A stretch of DNA of 64,000 nucleotides from an uncultured Lachnospiraceae bacterium (GTDB taxonomy: Bacteria > Bacillota > Clostridia > Lachnospirales > Lachnospiraceae): contig CAJUDE010000044.1 of assembly GCA_910585295.1 (NCBI GenBank), positions 62,001-126,000 on the forward strand, given 5' to 3'. The position numbers were made by a program, and so were the translations under genes. The notes under the pieces were generated by a model. It saw only the letters and a list, made by a program, of their open reading frames with translations. It was not told the origin of the DNA and did no database searches. Positions 17,882 to 26,066 of this stretch are shown in pieces; position 1 is the stretch's first letter; every line of letters starts with the position of its first letter.

Positions 17882-19636
17882 ATGAAAGAGCGAGTGAAAA
17901 AAAGTCAAGTAGGAACTATGAAAAAAGTATTAAAATATATAGAAAAGTATAAGGTTTTTCTGGCGTTGTCCTTGATATTTGCGGTGGTGACGGTGGCGTC
18001 TACCTTGTATGTCCCAGTGGTGACCGGGCAGGTGATTGACCGTATCCTGGCGCCTGGGCAGGTGGAGTTTGCAGTTATTTTCCGGCTGCTGGGCAAAATA
18101 GGGGTGATTACCGGGCTTACGGCATTCGCCCAATGGCTGATGAACGTATGCAATAATAAGATTACTTATGAAGTGATCCAGGATATCCGCAGGGAAGCCT
18201 TTGCCAAAATTGAAGTCCTTCCATTAAAGTTTATTGACGGCCATTCCCATGGGGAACTGGTCAGCCGGGTCATTGCGGACGTGGATCAATTTGCCGATGG
18301 GCTTTTGATGGGATTTTCCCAGTTGTTCACAGGGGTTGTCACAATTTTAGGGACATTGCTGTTTATGTTGGCCATCAATGTGAAGATTACGCTGGTGGTG
18401 GTATTGATTACCCCAGTTTCCCTATTTGTGGCGAGTTTTATTGCAAAACGGACGTTTTCTATGTTTATGCTCCAGTCTACCACCAGGGGGGAGCAGACGG
18501 CGTTGGTGAATGAAATGATAGAGAACCAGAAGGTTGTCCAGGCATTTTCTAAGGAAGGGGATGTGTTAGAAAAGTTTGATGAAATCAACCGCCGTCTGGA
18601 AAAGGCGTCCTTACAGGCAACATTTTTTTCATCCCTGACCAATCCCTGCACCCGGTTTGTCAATAGCCTGGTGTATACAGGCGTAGGGCTGGTAGGCGCG
18701 TTTTCTGCGATGCGGGGGGTGCTTTCAGTCGGGCAGCTTTCTTGTTTTTTAAGCTATGCCAACCAGTATACCAAGCCGTTCAATGAGATTTCAGGCGTGG
18801 TGACGGAGCTGCAAAACGCTTTGGCATGTGCAGAGCGTATTTTCCGTTTGATTGAGGAAGAAGCCCAGGTTCCAGATAAAGAGGGTGCAGAAGTGCTTGA
18901 GGACGTGCGGGGGAATGTGGGCTTAGGGCATGTATATTTCTCCTATGCGCCTGAGCAAAAGCTGATTGAGGATTTTAACCTGAAAGTGAAGCCGGGGCAG
19001 CGGGTGGCGATCGTAGGGCCTACCGGGTGCGGCAAGACTACAATTATCAATTTGCTGATGCGGTTTTATGACGTGGATGGCGGAAGCATTCAGGTGGAGC
19101 ATAAGGATATCCGGGAGGTTACAAGAAAGAGCCTCCGGAAAAGTTATGGGATGGTGCTGCAGGAAACTTGGCTGAAAGCAGGGACAATACGGGAGAACCT
19201 TCTGATGGGTAAGCCGGAAGCTTCCGAGGAGGAGATGGTGGAGGCGGCGAAGGCGGCCCATGCCCATAGCTTTATTAAGCGCCTGCCCCAAGGGTATGAT
19301 ACGGTAATTGGGGAGGAAGGGGGGAGCCTGTCCGCCGGGCAGAAACAGCTTTTGTGCATTGCCCGCGTGATGCTCTGCCTGCCCCCTATGCTGATTTTGG
19401 ATGAAGCCACTTCTTCTATTGACACCAGGACAGAGATGAAAATACAGAATGCTTTTGCAAAAATGATGGAAGGGCGTACCAGCTTTATTGTAGCCCACCG
19501 CCTGTCTACGGTTCAGGAAGCGGATATTATCCTAGTAATGAAAGACGGCCATATTTTAGAGCAGGGCAGCCATGAGGAGCTGCTGGCGCAGCATGGGTTT
19601 TACTCTGAACTTTATCACAGCCAGTTTGCGGTATAG
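17882..19636 (+). CDS. ABC exporter half-transporter with canonical Walker B (TM288/LmrD type)
   Basis: The 584-residue partner subunit has six membrane helices and an ATPase domain with GPTGCGKTT near 378-386 and MLILDEATSSID near 503, keeping the catalytic Glu. Its signature motif is LSAGQKQ rather than LSGGQ, the complementary deviation expected in the heterodimer. The ATG at 17882 follows AGGAGGCAGCC. A strong terminator follows, so the two genes form a closed operon. Confidence 0.93.
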   Translation: MKERVKKSQVGTMKKVLKYIEKYKVFLALSLIFAVVTVASTLYVPVVTGQVIDRILAPGQVEFAVIFRLLGKIGVITGLTAFAQWLMNVCNNKITYEVIQDIRREAFAKIEVLPLKFIDGHSHGELVSRVIADVDQFADGLLMGFSQLFTGVVTILGTLLFMLAINVKITLVVVLITPVSLFVASFIAKRTFSMFMLQSTTRGEQTALVNEMIENQKVVQAFSKEGDVLEKFDEINRRLEKASLQATFFSSLTNPCTRFVNSLVYTGVGLVGAFSAMRGVLSVGQLSCFLSYANQYTKPFNEISGVVTELQNALACAERIFRLIEEEAQVPDKEGAEVLEDVRGNVGLGHVYFSYAPEQKLIEDFNLKVKPGQRVAIVGPTGCGKTTIINLLMRFYDVDGGSIQVEHKDIREVTRKSLRKSYGMVLQETWLKAGTIRENLLMGKPEASEEEMVEAAKAAHAHSFIKRLPQGYDTVIGEEGGSLSAGQKQLLCIARVMLCLPPMLILDEATSSIDTRTEMKIQNAFAKMMEGRTSFIVAHRLSTVQEADIILVMKDGHILEQGSHEELLAQHGFYSELYHSQFAV

Positions 19637-19649
19637 GGGGGCTGGCGGC

Positions 19650-19677
19650 GGGGGCTAATTGATGTTAGCCCCCTTTT
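19650..19677 (+). terminator. Intrinsic terminator after the ABC exporter operon
   Basis: GGGGGCTAA (19650-19658) pairs with TTAGCCCCC (19665-19673), followed by TTTT. Confidence 0.88.
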
Positions 19678-19740
19678 GCTGCCTGAAATAAGATAGAATT
19701 AATATGGAAGTTTTTGCCAAAATTTGGCAGGTATTTCCCT

Positions 19741-19769
19741 TTGACAATATTTTAACATAATGGTATACT
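19741..19769 (+). promoter_or_regulatory. Consensus promoter of veg
   Basis: TTGACA (19741-19746), a 17-bp spacer and TATACT (19764-19769) with an extended TG at 19761-19762. It should be a strong vegetative promoter; veg of B. subtilis is likewise very strongly expressed. Confidence 0.85.
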
Positions 19770-19820
19770 GAATAAAGCATTATTGTGCCTTAGTGAATAA
19801 ATAGAATAGAGGTGGAAAGA

Positions 19821-20069
19821 ATGGCAGTACAGCAGGCAGATATTAACAAAGTCCGTGCATCTGTGTCAGGGCAGTTGGGAAACAAAGTCATGATCCAGTT
19901 GGACAGAGGCCGAAATCGGGTTGACATTCAGGAAGGAGTTATCAAAGGGGCGTATCCATCCGTTTTTACGATACTTGTTGATGATGATAATGAGAAAAAT
20001 CCACCGCAATTATTATCCTTTAGTTATACCGACGTGTTGACGAGGGATATTAGAATGAAATTGTGTTAA
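19821..20069 (+). CDS. veg: Veg family protein
   Basis: The 82-residue protein begins MAVQQADINKVRASVSGQ and contains GNKVMIQLDRGRNRV and LSFSYTDVLTRD, matching the Veg family. Veg is a small, highly expressed Firmicute protein linked to biofilm gene control in B. subtilis; the mechanism is poorly known. I chose the ATG at 19821 because GAGGTGG lies just before it. It has its own consensus promoter and a terminator 16 bases after the stop. Confidence 0.93.
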   Translation: MAVQQADINKVRASVSGQLGNKVMIQLDRGRNRVDIQEGVIKGAYPSVFTILVDDDNEKNPPQLLSFSYTDVLTRDIRMKLC

Positions 20070-20085
20070 TTCAAGGAAAATGAAT

Positions 20086-20140
20086 AAAACTCTCCAATCA
20101 GGAATAAAATGTACAAATATTCAGGATTGGAGAGTTTTTG
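20086..20140 (+). terminator. veg terminator whose stem carries the ribosome site of the next gene
   Basis: AAAACTCTCCAATC (20086-20099) pairs perfectly with GATTGGAGAGTTTT (20125-20138), with a T run at 20135-20139. The right arm contains GGAGAG, the only ribosome site suited to the TTG start at 20143, so the hairpin can both end transcription and hide that start. Confidence 0.8.
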
Positions 20141-20142
20141 TT

Positions 20143-21702
20143 TTGGAATTATCGAAAAAGTATATACATATGAACCGGGAAAAAGGAAAAGCTGTCACGC
20201 AAATTACATTGGATGACGATTTTAATGTGCCGGATACAAAGCCCGACCTGATACGCATTATTTTGGACAAAGGGGAAATCAGGCTGGATGAAACTACAAT
20301 CACCCAGGACCATGTGTGGCTCAAGGGCGTCCTGAAATTCTCCCTGCTGTACCGCAGCGACCAGGAAGAGGGCAAAATTAACAGCATGAATGGGGAAATC
20401 CCTTTTCAGGAAAGCCTTGCCATTGATGGCGCCAATGAATACGATACAGCTAAGATGGAATGGGAGATGGAGGATTTATCCATTGGGGTCATTAATTCCA
20501 GGAAACTTAGCGTAAAGGCATTGGTTGTGCTGAAAGCTGTTATTGATGAAATTTACGATGAGGACATCGTGACAGGGGCAGAGCGGGAGGGCGGCATACA
20601 AATTTTGGAGGATACCCTTGCCCAAATGCAGCTGTTCCTGGCGAAAAAGGATACCTGGAGGTTTAAGGAAGAAATCCTTTTGCCTTCCAATAAGCCCAAT
20701 ATCCGGCAGGTTTTATGGAAGAGCGTGCAGCTTCGGAGCGTGGAAATGCGCCTGCTGGATGGTCAGCTTAACATTAAAGGGGAAGCGCTTGCGTTTGTGC
20801 TGTATGAGGGGGAAGAGGAAGAAGAGCATTTGCAATGGATGGAGACAGCGCTGCCGTTTATCGGCGTGGTGGACTGTAATGGGTGCAAGGAGGATATGGT
20901 CTGCGATGTGTCCTATGATATCTCCGGGATAGACCTAGAGGCGAAGCCCGACTATGATGGAGAGGAACGTATGCTCCATTTAGAACTGGTGCTGGATTTG
21001 GAGATACAGGTCTTTACAGAGGAAGAAGACAAAGTAGTGGCGGATTTATATGCAGTAAATGAGAAGCTTACCCCAATTTATCAGGAAGCGGTATTTGAGA
21101 AACTGCTGCTTCGCAACGCTTCCAAATGTAAGATTGTGGAGAAAATGGGGCTGGATAAGAACCAGGAGCCGATTCTGCAGATTTGCGCCTGTGAAGGGAA
21201 TGCAGTGGTGGAGCAGACCGAGATTGTGGAAGGGGGAATTCAGGTAGAGGGGACCTTGCAAGTCAATATCTTGTATGTGACGGCAGACGACCGGATGCCA
21301 GTGGCCTCCATCAAGGATGTGCTGCCGTTCCATTATCTGATAGAGGCGCCTGGGATTAACCAATCTTGCCGTTACCACCTGCAGACAGGGATTGACCAGC
21401 TCACGACAGTGATGTCTGACAGCAGCCAGGTGGAGGTAAAGGCAGTGCTGAACTTAAACTGCATTATATTTGAACAGCAGAAAATCAAGAAGATTACAGA
21501 GGTGGGGCAGGAGCCTTTGGATATGGAGGAATTACAGGAAAGCCCAGGCATTATCGGCTATATTGCCAAAGAAGGAGATAAGCTTTGGAATATAGCGAAG
21601 GAAAATTACACGACCATACCAGAAATTGTAAAGACAAACCAGCTTCCATCCGAACAGATTAAAGGAGGGGATAAAATACTGATTATCAAGACGGTAGGGT
21701 AA
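20143..21702 (+). CDS. SPOCS (DUF3794) and LysM domain protein, probable spore coat/cortex-associated protein
   Basis: The 519-residue protein begins MELSKKYIHMNREKGKA (TTG start) and reads LDDDFNVPDTKPD, the usual opening of this clostridial family. It has several SPOCS/DUF3794 modules followed by a C-terminal LysM from about residue 470 (YIAKEGDKLWNIAKENY). SPOCS domains occur in spore morphogenetic proteins such as SpoVID, and LysM binds glycan. The TTG at 20143 lies just after the T run of the preceding terminator. A fallback start is ATG 20170, but that would cut the conserved N-terminus. Confidence 0.85.
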   Translation: MELSKKYIHMNREKGKAVTQITLDDDFNVPDTKPDLIRIILDKGEIRLDETTITQDHVWLKGVLKFSLLYRSDQEEGKINSMNGEIPFQESLAIDGANEYDTAKMEWEMEDLSIGVINSRKLSVKALVVLKAVIDEIYDEDIVTGAEREGGIQILEDTLAQMQLFLAKKDTWRFKEEILLPSNKPNIRQVLWKSVQLRSVEMRLLDGQLNIKGEALAFVLYEGEEEEEHLQWMETALPFIGVVDCNGCKEDMVCDVSYDISGIDLEAKPDYDGEERMLHLELVLDLEIQVFTEEEDKVVADLYAVNEKLTPIYQEAVFEKLLLRNASKCKIVEKMGLDKNQEPILQICACEGNAVVEQTEIVEGGIQVEGTLQVNILYVTADDRMPVASIKDVLPFHYLIEAPGINQSCRYHLQTGIDQLTTVMSDSSQVEVKAVLNLNCIIFEQQKIKKITEVGQEPLDMEELQESPGIIGYIAKEGDKLWNIAKENYTTIPEIVKTNQLPSEQIKGGDKILIIKTVG

Positions 21703-21711
21703 AGACGGCAT

Positions 21712-21742
21712 AAAAGAATCCAGCCTGGCTGGATTCTTTTTT
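21712..21742 (+). terminator. Intrinsic terminator after the SPOCS/LysM gene
   Basis: AAAAGAATCCAGCC (21712-21725) pairs with GGCTGGATTCTTTT (21727-21740), followed by further T residues. Confidence 0.88.
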
Positions 21743-21890
21743 ATTCTATAGGAAAGACATTGTCACGCTAAAGCGTGAAAGTATCTTTCCTATAGAATAA
21801 AATAGCTTTTATCGCACTGCGGCGGGCATGAAATCTGTCGCAAAGCGACCCGCCGCAGGCGGAGAATCCTGCAAAGCAGGATTCTTTTTT
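21739..21890. repeat. Cluster of three perfect hairpins (intergenic repeat element)
   Basis: A 19-bp inverted repeat (21739-21757 with 21784-21802, core CTATAGGAAAGA) encloses TCACGCT/AGCGTGA. Next come GCGGCGGG/CCCGCCGC (21819-21826, 21849-21856) enclosing TCGC/GCGA, and AGAATCCTGC/GCAGGATTCT (21863-21872, 21876-21885) ending in six T residues. The word TTATCGCACTGC at 21809-21820 recurs at 42368-42379. This looks like a genome-wide intergenic repeat with terminator ability. Confidence 0.55.
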
Positions 21891-21899
21891 AGAATTCTC

Positions 21900-21928
21900 T
21901 TGAAAAGATAGAGCCTCTGGAATAAAAT
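21900..21928 (+). promoter_or_regulatory. Promoter of the LRR protein gene
   Basis: TTGAAA (21900-21905), a 17-bp spacer and TAAAAT (21923-21928), 66 bp before the chosen ATG. Confidence 0.5.
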
Positions 21929-21993
21929 AGGATCATAGGTTTTTGTGGCCGAATAATAACGTTCTGATGGAACTCAGGCAGGAGGAAGAAGTT

Positions 21994-24216
21994 ATGAGAT
22001 GGAAAAAAGTATTGTGTGTTGGATTGGCGGCAATCGTTGCTTGCGCCGGGCTGCCGCAGTATGTGGCATATGGCCAGGAGATTGTCAGGGAGGCCGGGGG
22101 AGTGGCCAGCCAGGAAGAAGATTTTCTCGGTTATGTGGACAAGGATACGGATACCTATGTGGTCCTCAGGCTTAAGGAAGAGGCGCTTACCTCAACGGAA
22201 GTCCATATCCCAGATACGATAGGGGGCAAGAAAGTCACAGTGGTTGGGGAAGGGGAAGGGGTGTTTCGGGATTGCCCGAACCTTACAAAAGTTACCCTGC
22301 CCCAGTATTTGGAAACCATTGGGGACGTTGCGTTTCGGGGGTGCGCATGGTTAGAGGAGATTGCGCTGCCCGACAGCCTCAAAGAGATTGGGGAAGGGGC
22401 GTTTGCCGGCTGCACAGGCATTCAGGAAATTACCGTGCCAGGCAAGGTGCAGAAGGTTGCTGACAGTGCGTTTTCAGGATGCACGAAGTTAAAAAAAGCC
22501 ACATTGCAGGAAGGGGTTGCCTCAATTGGGAAATTTGCATTTGATAGATGTGAAAGCCTAGAGGGAATCTCGCTTCCAGAAGGCTTGGAAACAATAGAAG
22601 ACTGTGCGTTTCAGGAGTGCGGCGCTTTGAAATCAATAGAATTGCCAGATTCTGTGAAAACCATAGGGGGCAGCGCTTTTGCGTATGGCGGGCTGGAGAA
22701 AATTGACCTTCCCCAAGATGTTGGGGAGATGGAGGGAAGCCCATTCCCCTATTGCAGCTATTTGTCTGAAATCACAATAAGGGGGAAAGGCGCATACTGC
22801 ACAGTAGAGGACGGCGTGTTATACAATAAAGGCATGACGAAATTAATCTGCTGCCCAGGAAAGCGGCAAGGGGAGCTTGCAATTCCAGATTCTGTGGAAG
22901 GGCTGGCATCCGATGCGTTTTATGGATGTGGGGAATTGACGAAAATATGCATCCCTGCAAAGCTTACCAACTTGAGGGCAGACCCATTTAACGGCTGCAT
23001 TTCTGTTTTGGAATATGTGGTGGATAAAGATAACCCAGATTATAAGTCGAAAGACGGCTGCCTGCTTAATAAGGCAGGGACTTTGATTTCTGTCCCCAAT
23101 GGGAGGGAACGGGTAGTTGTCCCAGATGAAGTGCGCACAATCTTTTTCCTGGCGGTGAATTCCCCAAACATTAAGTATCTTGAGGTACCGAAAACAGTCG
23201 AAAAAATAGAGGGCGACTATTCTGTGTTTGAGGGGTTGACAATGATTGTGGAGCGGGGCAGCTATGCAGAAGAATATGCAAAGGAATATCATGTCCCATA
23301 TAAGTATAAAGGCGAGGAAGGGCCAGACCCAGAGCCTGGGAAACCAGATTCTACGGCTGACGAGCCAGACAGAACGCCGGGTAATGCAGACAAAACACCC
23401 GATGAACCAGACAAAAACCCGATTGGGCCGGATAAGCCGGGAGTAAACCCAGACGGCTGCAGCCATCAGTACCAAGAGACAGCCTTTCGGAATGCGACCT
23501 GCGCGGTCGGGGGGTATAAGACAAGCGTTTGCAAATTTTGTGGGGACATGAAAACAGTGAATATGCCTGCCCTGCCCCATGAATATAAGCCTACGATTAT
23601 GAAAAAAGCGTCTTTCCGAAAAGATGGGATTATACGGGAGGTATGCAGCATTTGCAAACATGAAGGGAAGAAAACCATAATCCCTGCGGTTTGGTCGGTG
23701 AAGCTTTCAAAAACGCAATTTATTTGGAACGGGCAATCCTTAAAGCCCTCCGTGGCTGTTACCAGCAAGGATGGGAAAGCCCTAAACGCGGGGATGGACT
23801 ATACTTTGGAGCCTTCCAGCGGCAAGTCAACCGTAGGGGTACATACCCTGAAAGTGAAGTTCCAGGGGGCTTATGCCGGGACGCAGCAAAAGAAATTTAA
23901 AATTACGCCCAAAGCCACATCCCTTGGGAAAATTACAAAGAAATCCAAAGGCTTTGCCTTGACATGGAAAAAGCAGGACAAAGAGGCCACCGGCTACCAA
24001 ATCCAGTATTCCACCAGCAAAAATTTCACGAAGAAGGCTACGAAGTCAGTTTGGGTAAAGAATAAAAAAACCACTAAGAAAACCATAGGGAAGCTAAAAG
24101 GGAATAAGCAGTACTACTTAAGGATCCGTACTTATAAGAAAGTTAAGGTAAACGGCGGCGCTCAGAACCTTTATTCTAAATGGTCAAAAACCGTTAAGGC
24201 AAAAACCAAAAAATAG
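21994..24216 (+). CDS. BspA-type leucine-rich-repeat surface protein
   Basis: The 740-residue protein has a signal peptide (MRWKKVLCVGLAAIVACAG), then a BspA/LRR_5 repeat array up to about residue 410 (units such as AFRGCAWLEEIALPDSLKEI). An Asp/Pro-rich linker runs from about 440 to 490, followed by a domain with CxxC pairs (CKFCGD, CSICKH). A Lys/Thr-rich C-terminus of fibronectin-III-like form follows (GYQIQYSTSKNF). It is probably secreted or wall-attached; no LPXTG motif is visible. BspA proteins are linked to adhesion. The ATG at 21994 follows AGGAGGAAG. Confidence 0.88.
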   Translation: MRWKKVLCVGLAAIVACAGLPQYVAYGQEIVREAGGVASQEEDFLGYVDKDTDTYVVLRLKEEALTSTEVHIPDTIGGKKVTVVGEGEGVFRDCPNLTKVTLPQYLETIGDVAFRGCAWLEEIALPDSLKEIGEGAFAGCTGIQEITVPGKVQKVADSAFSGCTKLKKATLQEGVASIGKFAFDRCESLEGISLPEGLETIEDCAFQECGALKSIELPDSVKTIGGSAFAYGGLEKIDLPQDVGEMEGSPFPYCSYLSEITIRGKGAYCTVEDGVLYNKGMTKLICCPGKRQGELAIPDSVEGLASDAFYGCGELTKICIPAKLTNLRADPFNGCISVLEYVVDKDNPDYKSKDGCLLNKAGTLISVPNGRERVVVPDEVRTIFFLAVNSPNIKYLEVPKTVEKIEGDYSVFEGLTMIVERGSYAEEYAKEYHVPYKYKGEEGPDPEPGKPDSTADEPDRTPGNADKTPDEPDKNPIGPDKPGVNPDGCSHQYQETAFRNATCAVGGYKTSVCKFCGDMKTVNMPALPHEYKPTIMKKASFRKDGIIREVCSICKHEGKKTIIPAVWSVKLSKTQFIWNGQSLKPSVAVTSKDGKALNAGMDYTLEPSSGKSTVGVHTLKVKFQGAYAGTQQKKFKITPKATSLGKITKKSKGFALTWKKQDKEATGYQIQYSTSKNFTKKATKSVWVKNKKTTKKTIGKLKGNKQYYLRIRTYKKVKVNGGAQNLYSKWSKTVKAKTKK

Positions 24217-24240
24217 ATTTAGGGGGAACGATAGTATTAG

Positions 24241-24269
24241 TTGCTATCCTGGAGAGATGATGTTATAAT
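24241..24269 (+). promoter_or_regulatory. Promoter of the NlpC/P60 hydrolase gene
   Basis: TTGCTA (24241-24246), a 17-bp spacer and TATAAT (24264-24269) with TG at 24261-24262, 37 bp before the ATG. Confidence 0.7.
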
Positions 24270-24306
24270 CACCTTGTACAAGAGAATGTTCAGAAAGGAG
24301 ATTTGC

Positions 24307-25599
24307 ATGAGGTCAAAGAGGCTGATAGCAGTGTTTCTTGTTATTGCCATGGGCATGTCGCAATTCACTGTGGCAATGGCGGACAAAAAATCAGATGCAG
24401 AACAGAAAAAGAAAGAAGCGGAAGAAAGCCTGAAGTCTAAACAGGGTGAAATTAACAGGATAGAGGAACAGCAAGAGCAGCTGCGCGGGGAAATCAATGC
24501 GCTGGATGCGGAATTGGTGAATGTAATGGTGGAATTGTCCACGCTGGAAGAAGAGCTGGCGGTGAAACAGGACGAGCATGAACAGACCAAGGTGGACTTA
24601 GAGCAGGCCAAACAGGATGAAAAAGGCCAGTATGAAGCCATGAAGCTGCGTATCCGCTTTATGTATGAAAAAGGGAATACCGCCATGCTCACCAGCATTT
24701 TGGAATCCGGGAGCATTGCAGATTTATTGAATCGGGTAGAATATGTCAATGAAGTCTATGGATATGACAGGGAGCTTCTGACTCAATACCAAGACACCAA
24801 GGAGCAGGTGGCTGCGCTGGAGAAGCGGCAGGAAGAGGAGATACAGGCCCTTGAGGCAAAACAGCAGGAATACCAGGTGGCAAGGGAGAATTTTGAGACA
24901 GTAATCGCCCAGAAAAAAGGGGAAGTAGGGGATTTCCAGAACAAGCTGGAAGAAGCTCGGGAACTGGCTGCGAAATACCAGGACACCATTAATGCCCAGA
25001 ACACAATTATAGCCCAGGAAAATGAACGTATCGAGCGGGAGAGGCAGGAACGGGAGCGTGCGGCAGCAGCGGCGGCCGCGGCAGCAGCCGCTGCCAGCAG
25101 GGCCAGCAGCAACAATAATACAAACACAGGCAATAACAATAGTGGGAATAATAACAGCGGCAGCACAGGCAGTTCGGGGAATACCAGCAGCCCTTCAGAT
25201 AGCGGGAATTCCGGCGGCGGAGGAGGGGACAAGAACCCTGGATTCAGCACTGGGGTAAGCGGCAGCAGCGTGGTCAATTATGCTTTGTCTTTTGTGGGGA
25301 ACCCTTATGTATGGGGGGGCAAAGACCCGAATACCGGGGCTGACTGCAGCGGGTTTACCAGCTATGTGTATGCGCATTTTGGCATCAACATCCCCAGCTA
25401 TTCCTATTCCCAGCGTTCCGTGGGGCAGGAAGTGAGTTACGCCAATGCCCAGGCTGGCGACCTGATTTGCTATGCAGGGCATGTGGCAATTTATATGGGC
25501 AATGGCCAGATTGTTCATGCAAAAGGGACAGCTTATGGGATTGTAGGGTATGATAATGCAACTTACCGCCCAATTATCACTGTGCGGCGGGTGTTATAA
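24307..25599 (+). CDS. Secreted NlpC/P60 peptidoglycan hydrolase with coiled coil (PcsB/CwlO type)
   Basis: The 430-residue protein has a signal peptide (MRSKRLIAVFLVIAMGMSQ), a long coiled coil (about 30-255), then an Ala run and an Asn/Gly/Ser linker. A C-terminal NlpC/P60 domain follows from about residue 320. The catalytic Cys is C347 in GADCSGF and the His is H392 in GHVAIYMG. Such proteins cleave stem peptides during growth and division, and the coiled coil usually docks to FtsEX. The ATG at 24307 follows AAAGGAG. The Ala run is GC-rich and makes a long antisense open frame that is not a gene. Confidence 0.92.
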   Translation: MRSKRLIAVFLVIAMGMSQFTVAMADKKSDAEQKKKEAEESLKSKQGEINRIEEQQEQLRGEINALDAELVNVMVELSTLEEELAVKQDEHEQTKVDLEQAKQDEKGQYEAMKLRIRFMYEKGNTAMLTSILESGSIADLLNRVEYVNEVYGYDRELLTQYQDTKEQVAALEKRQEEEIQALEAKQQEYQVARENFETVIAQKKGEVGDFQNKLEEARELAAKYQDTINAQNTIIAQENERIERERQERERAAAAAAAAAAAASRASSNNNTNTGNNNSGNNNSGSTGSSGNTSSPSDSGNSGGGGGDKNPGFSTGVSGSSVVNYALSFVGNPYVWGGKDPNTGADCSGFTSYVYAHFGINIPSYSYSQRSVGQEVSYANAQAGDLICYAGHVAIYMGNGQIVHAKGTAYGIVGYDNATYRPIITVRRVL

Positions 25600-25619
25600 A
25601 CAAACAGGAGGGTTGTGGC

Positions 25620-26057
25620 ATGGATATAAAGACATTGCAAACAGATATGGTTGCGGCAATGAAGGCAAAAGATAAGGGAAGGAAAGACGCAATATCCGCT
25701 TTGGTTTCAGCAGTGAAGAAAGCGGCGATTGACGAAGGGTGCCGGGATAATATCCCAGAGGCCCTTGTAGGCCGGGTAGTTTTAAAGGAATTAAAGACGG
25801 CAAAAGAACAGCTTGACACCTGCCCCCCAGAGCGGGCAGACTTGCTAGAGGAGTACCAGCTCAGGCATGATGTGATTAAGGAATATGCCCCGGCCTTGAT
25901 GTCGGCAGAAGAAGTGCAGTCTTATATTACTGAGAAGTTTGCAGAGGTTGTGGCGACAAAGAATAAAGGGCAGGTCATGAAAGCCGTTATGGCCGAGCTA
26001 AAGGGCAAAGCGGATGGGAAAGTGATTAACCAAGTTGTGGCAGAGCTGTGTAAATAG
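25620..26057 (+). CDS. yqeY: YqeY family protein (GatB/Asn-tRNA amidotransferase tail domain)
   Basis: The 145-residue protein starts MDIKTLQTDMVAAMKAKDKG and contains LVGRVVLKELKTAKEQLDTC and KGQVMKAVMAELKGKADG, typical of YqeY. This stand-alone protein resembles the C-terminal tRNA-binding domain of GatB; its role is unclear. AGGAGGG precedes the start. It is 9 bases before cca, and both handle tRNA, so they are probably co-transcribed. Confidence 0.9.
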   Translation: MDIKTLQTDMVAAMKAKDKGRKDAISALVSAVKKAAIDEGCRDNIPEALVGRVVLKELKTAKEQLDTCPPERADLLEEYQLRHDVIKEYAPALMSAEEVQSYITEKFAEVVATKNKGQVMKAVMAELKGKADGKVINQVVAELCK

Positions 26058-26066
26058 GAGTTTGGA

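Noticed and set aside
24783..25277. 164-codon minus-strand frame with Leu/Ala runs
   Set aside because: A shadow of the repeat-rich linker and coiled coil of the NlpC/P60 gene.
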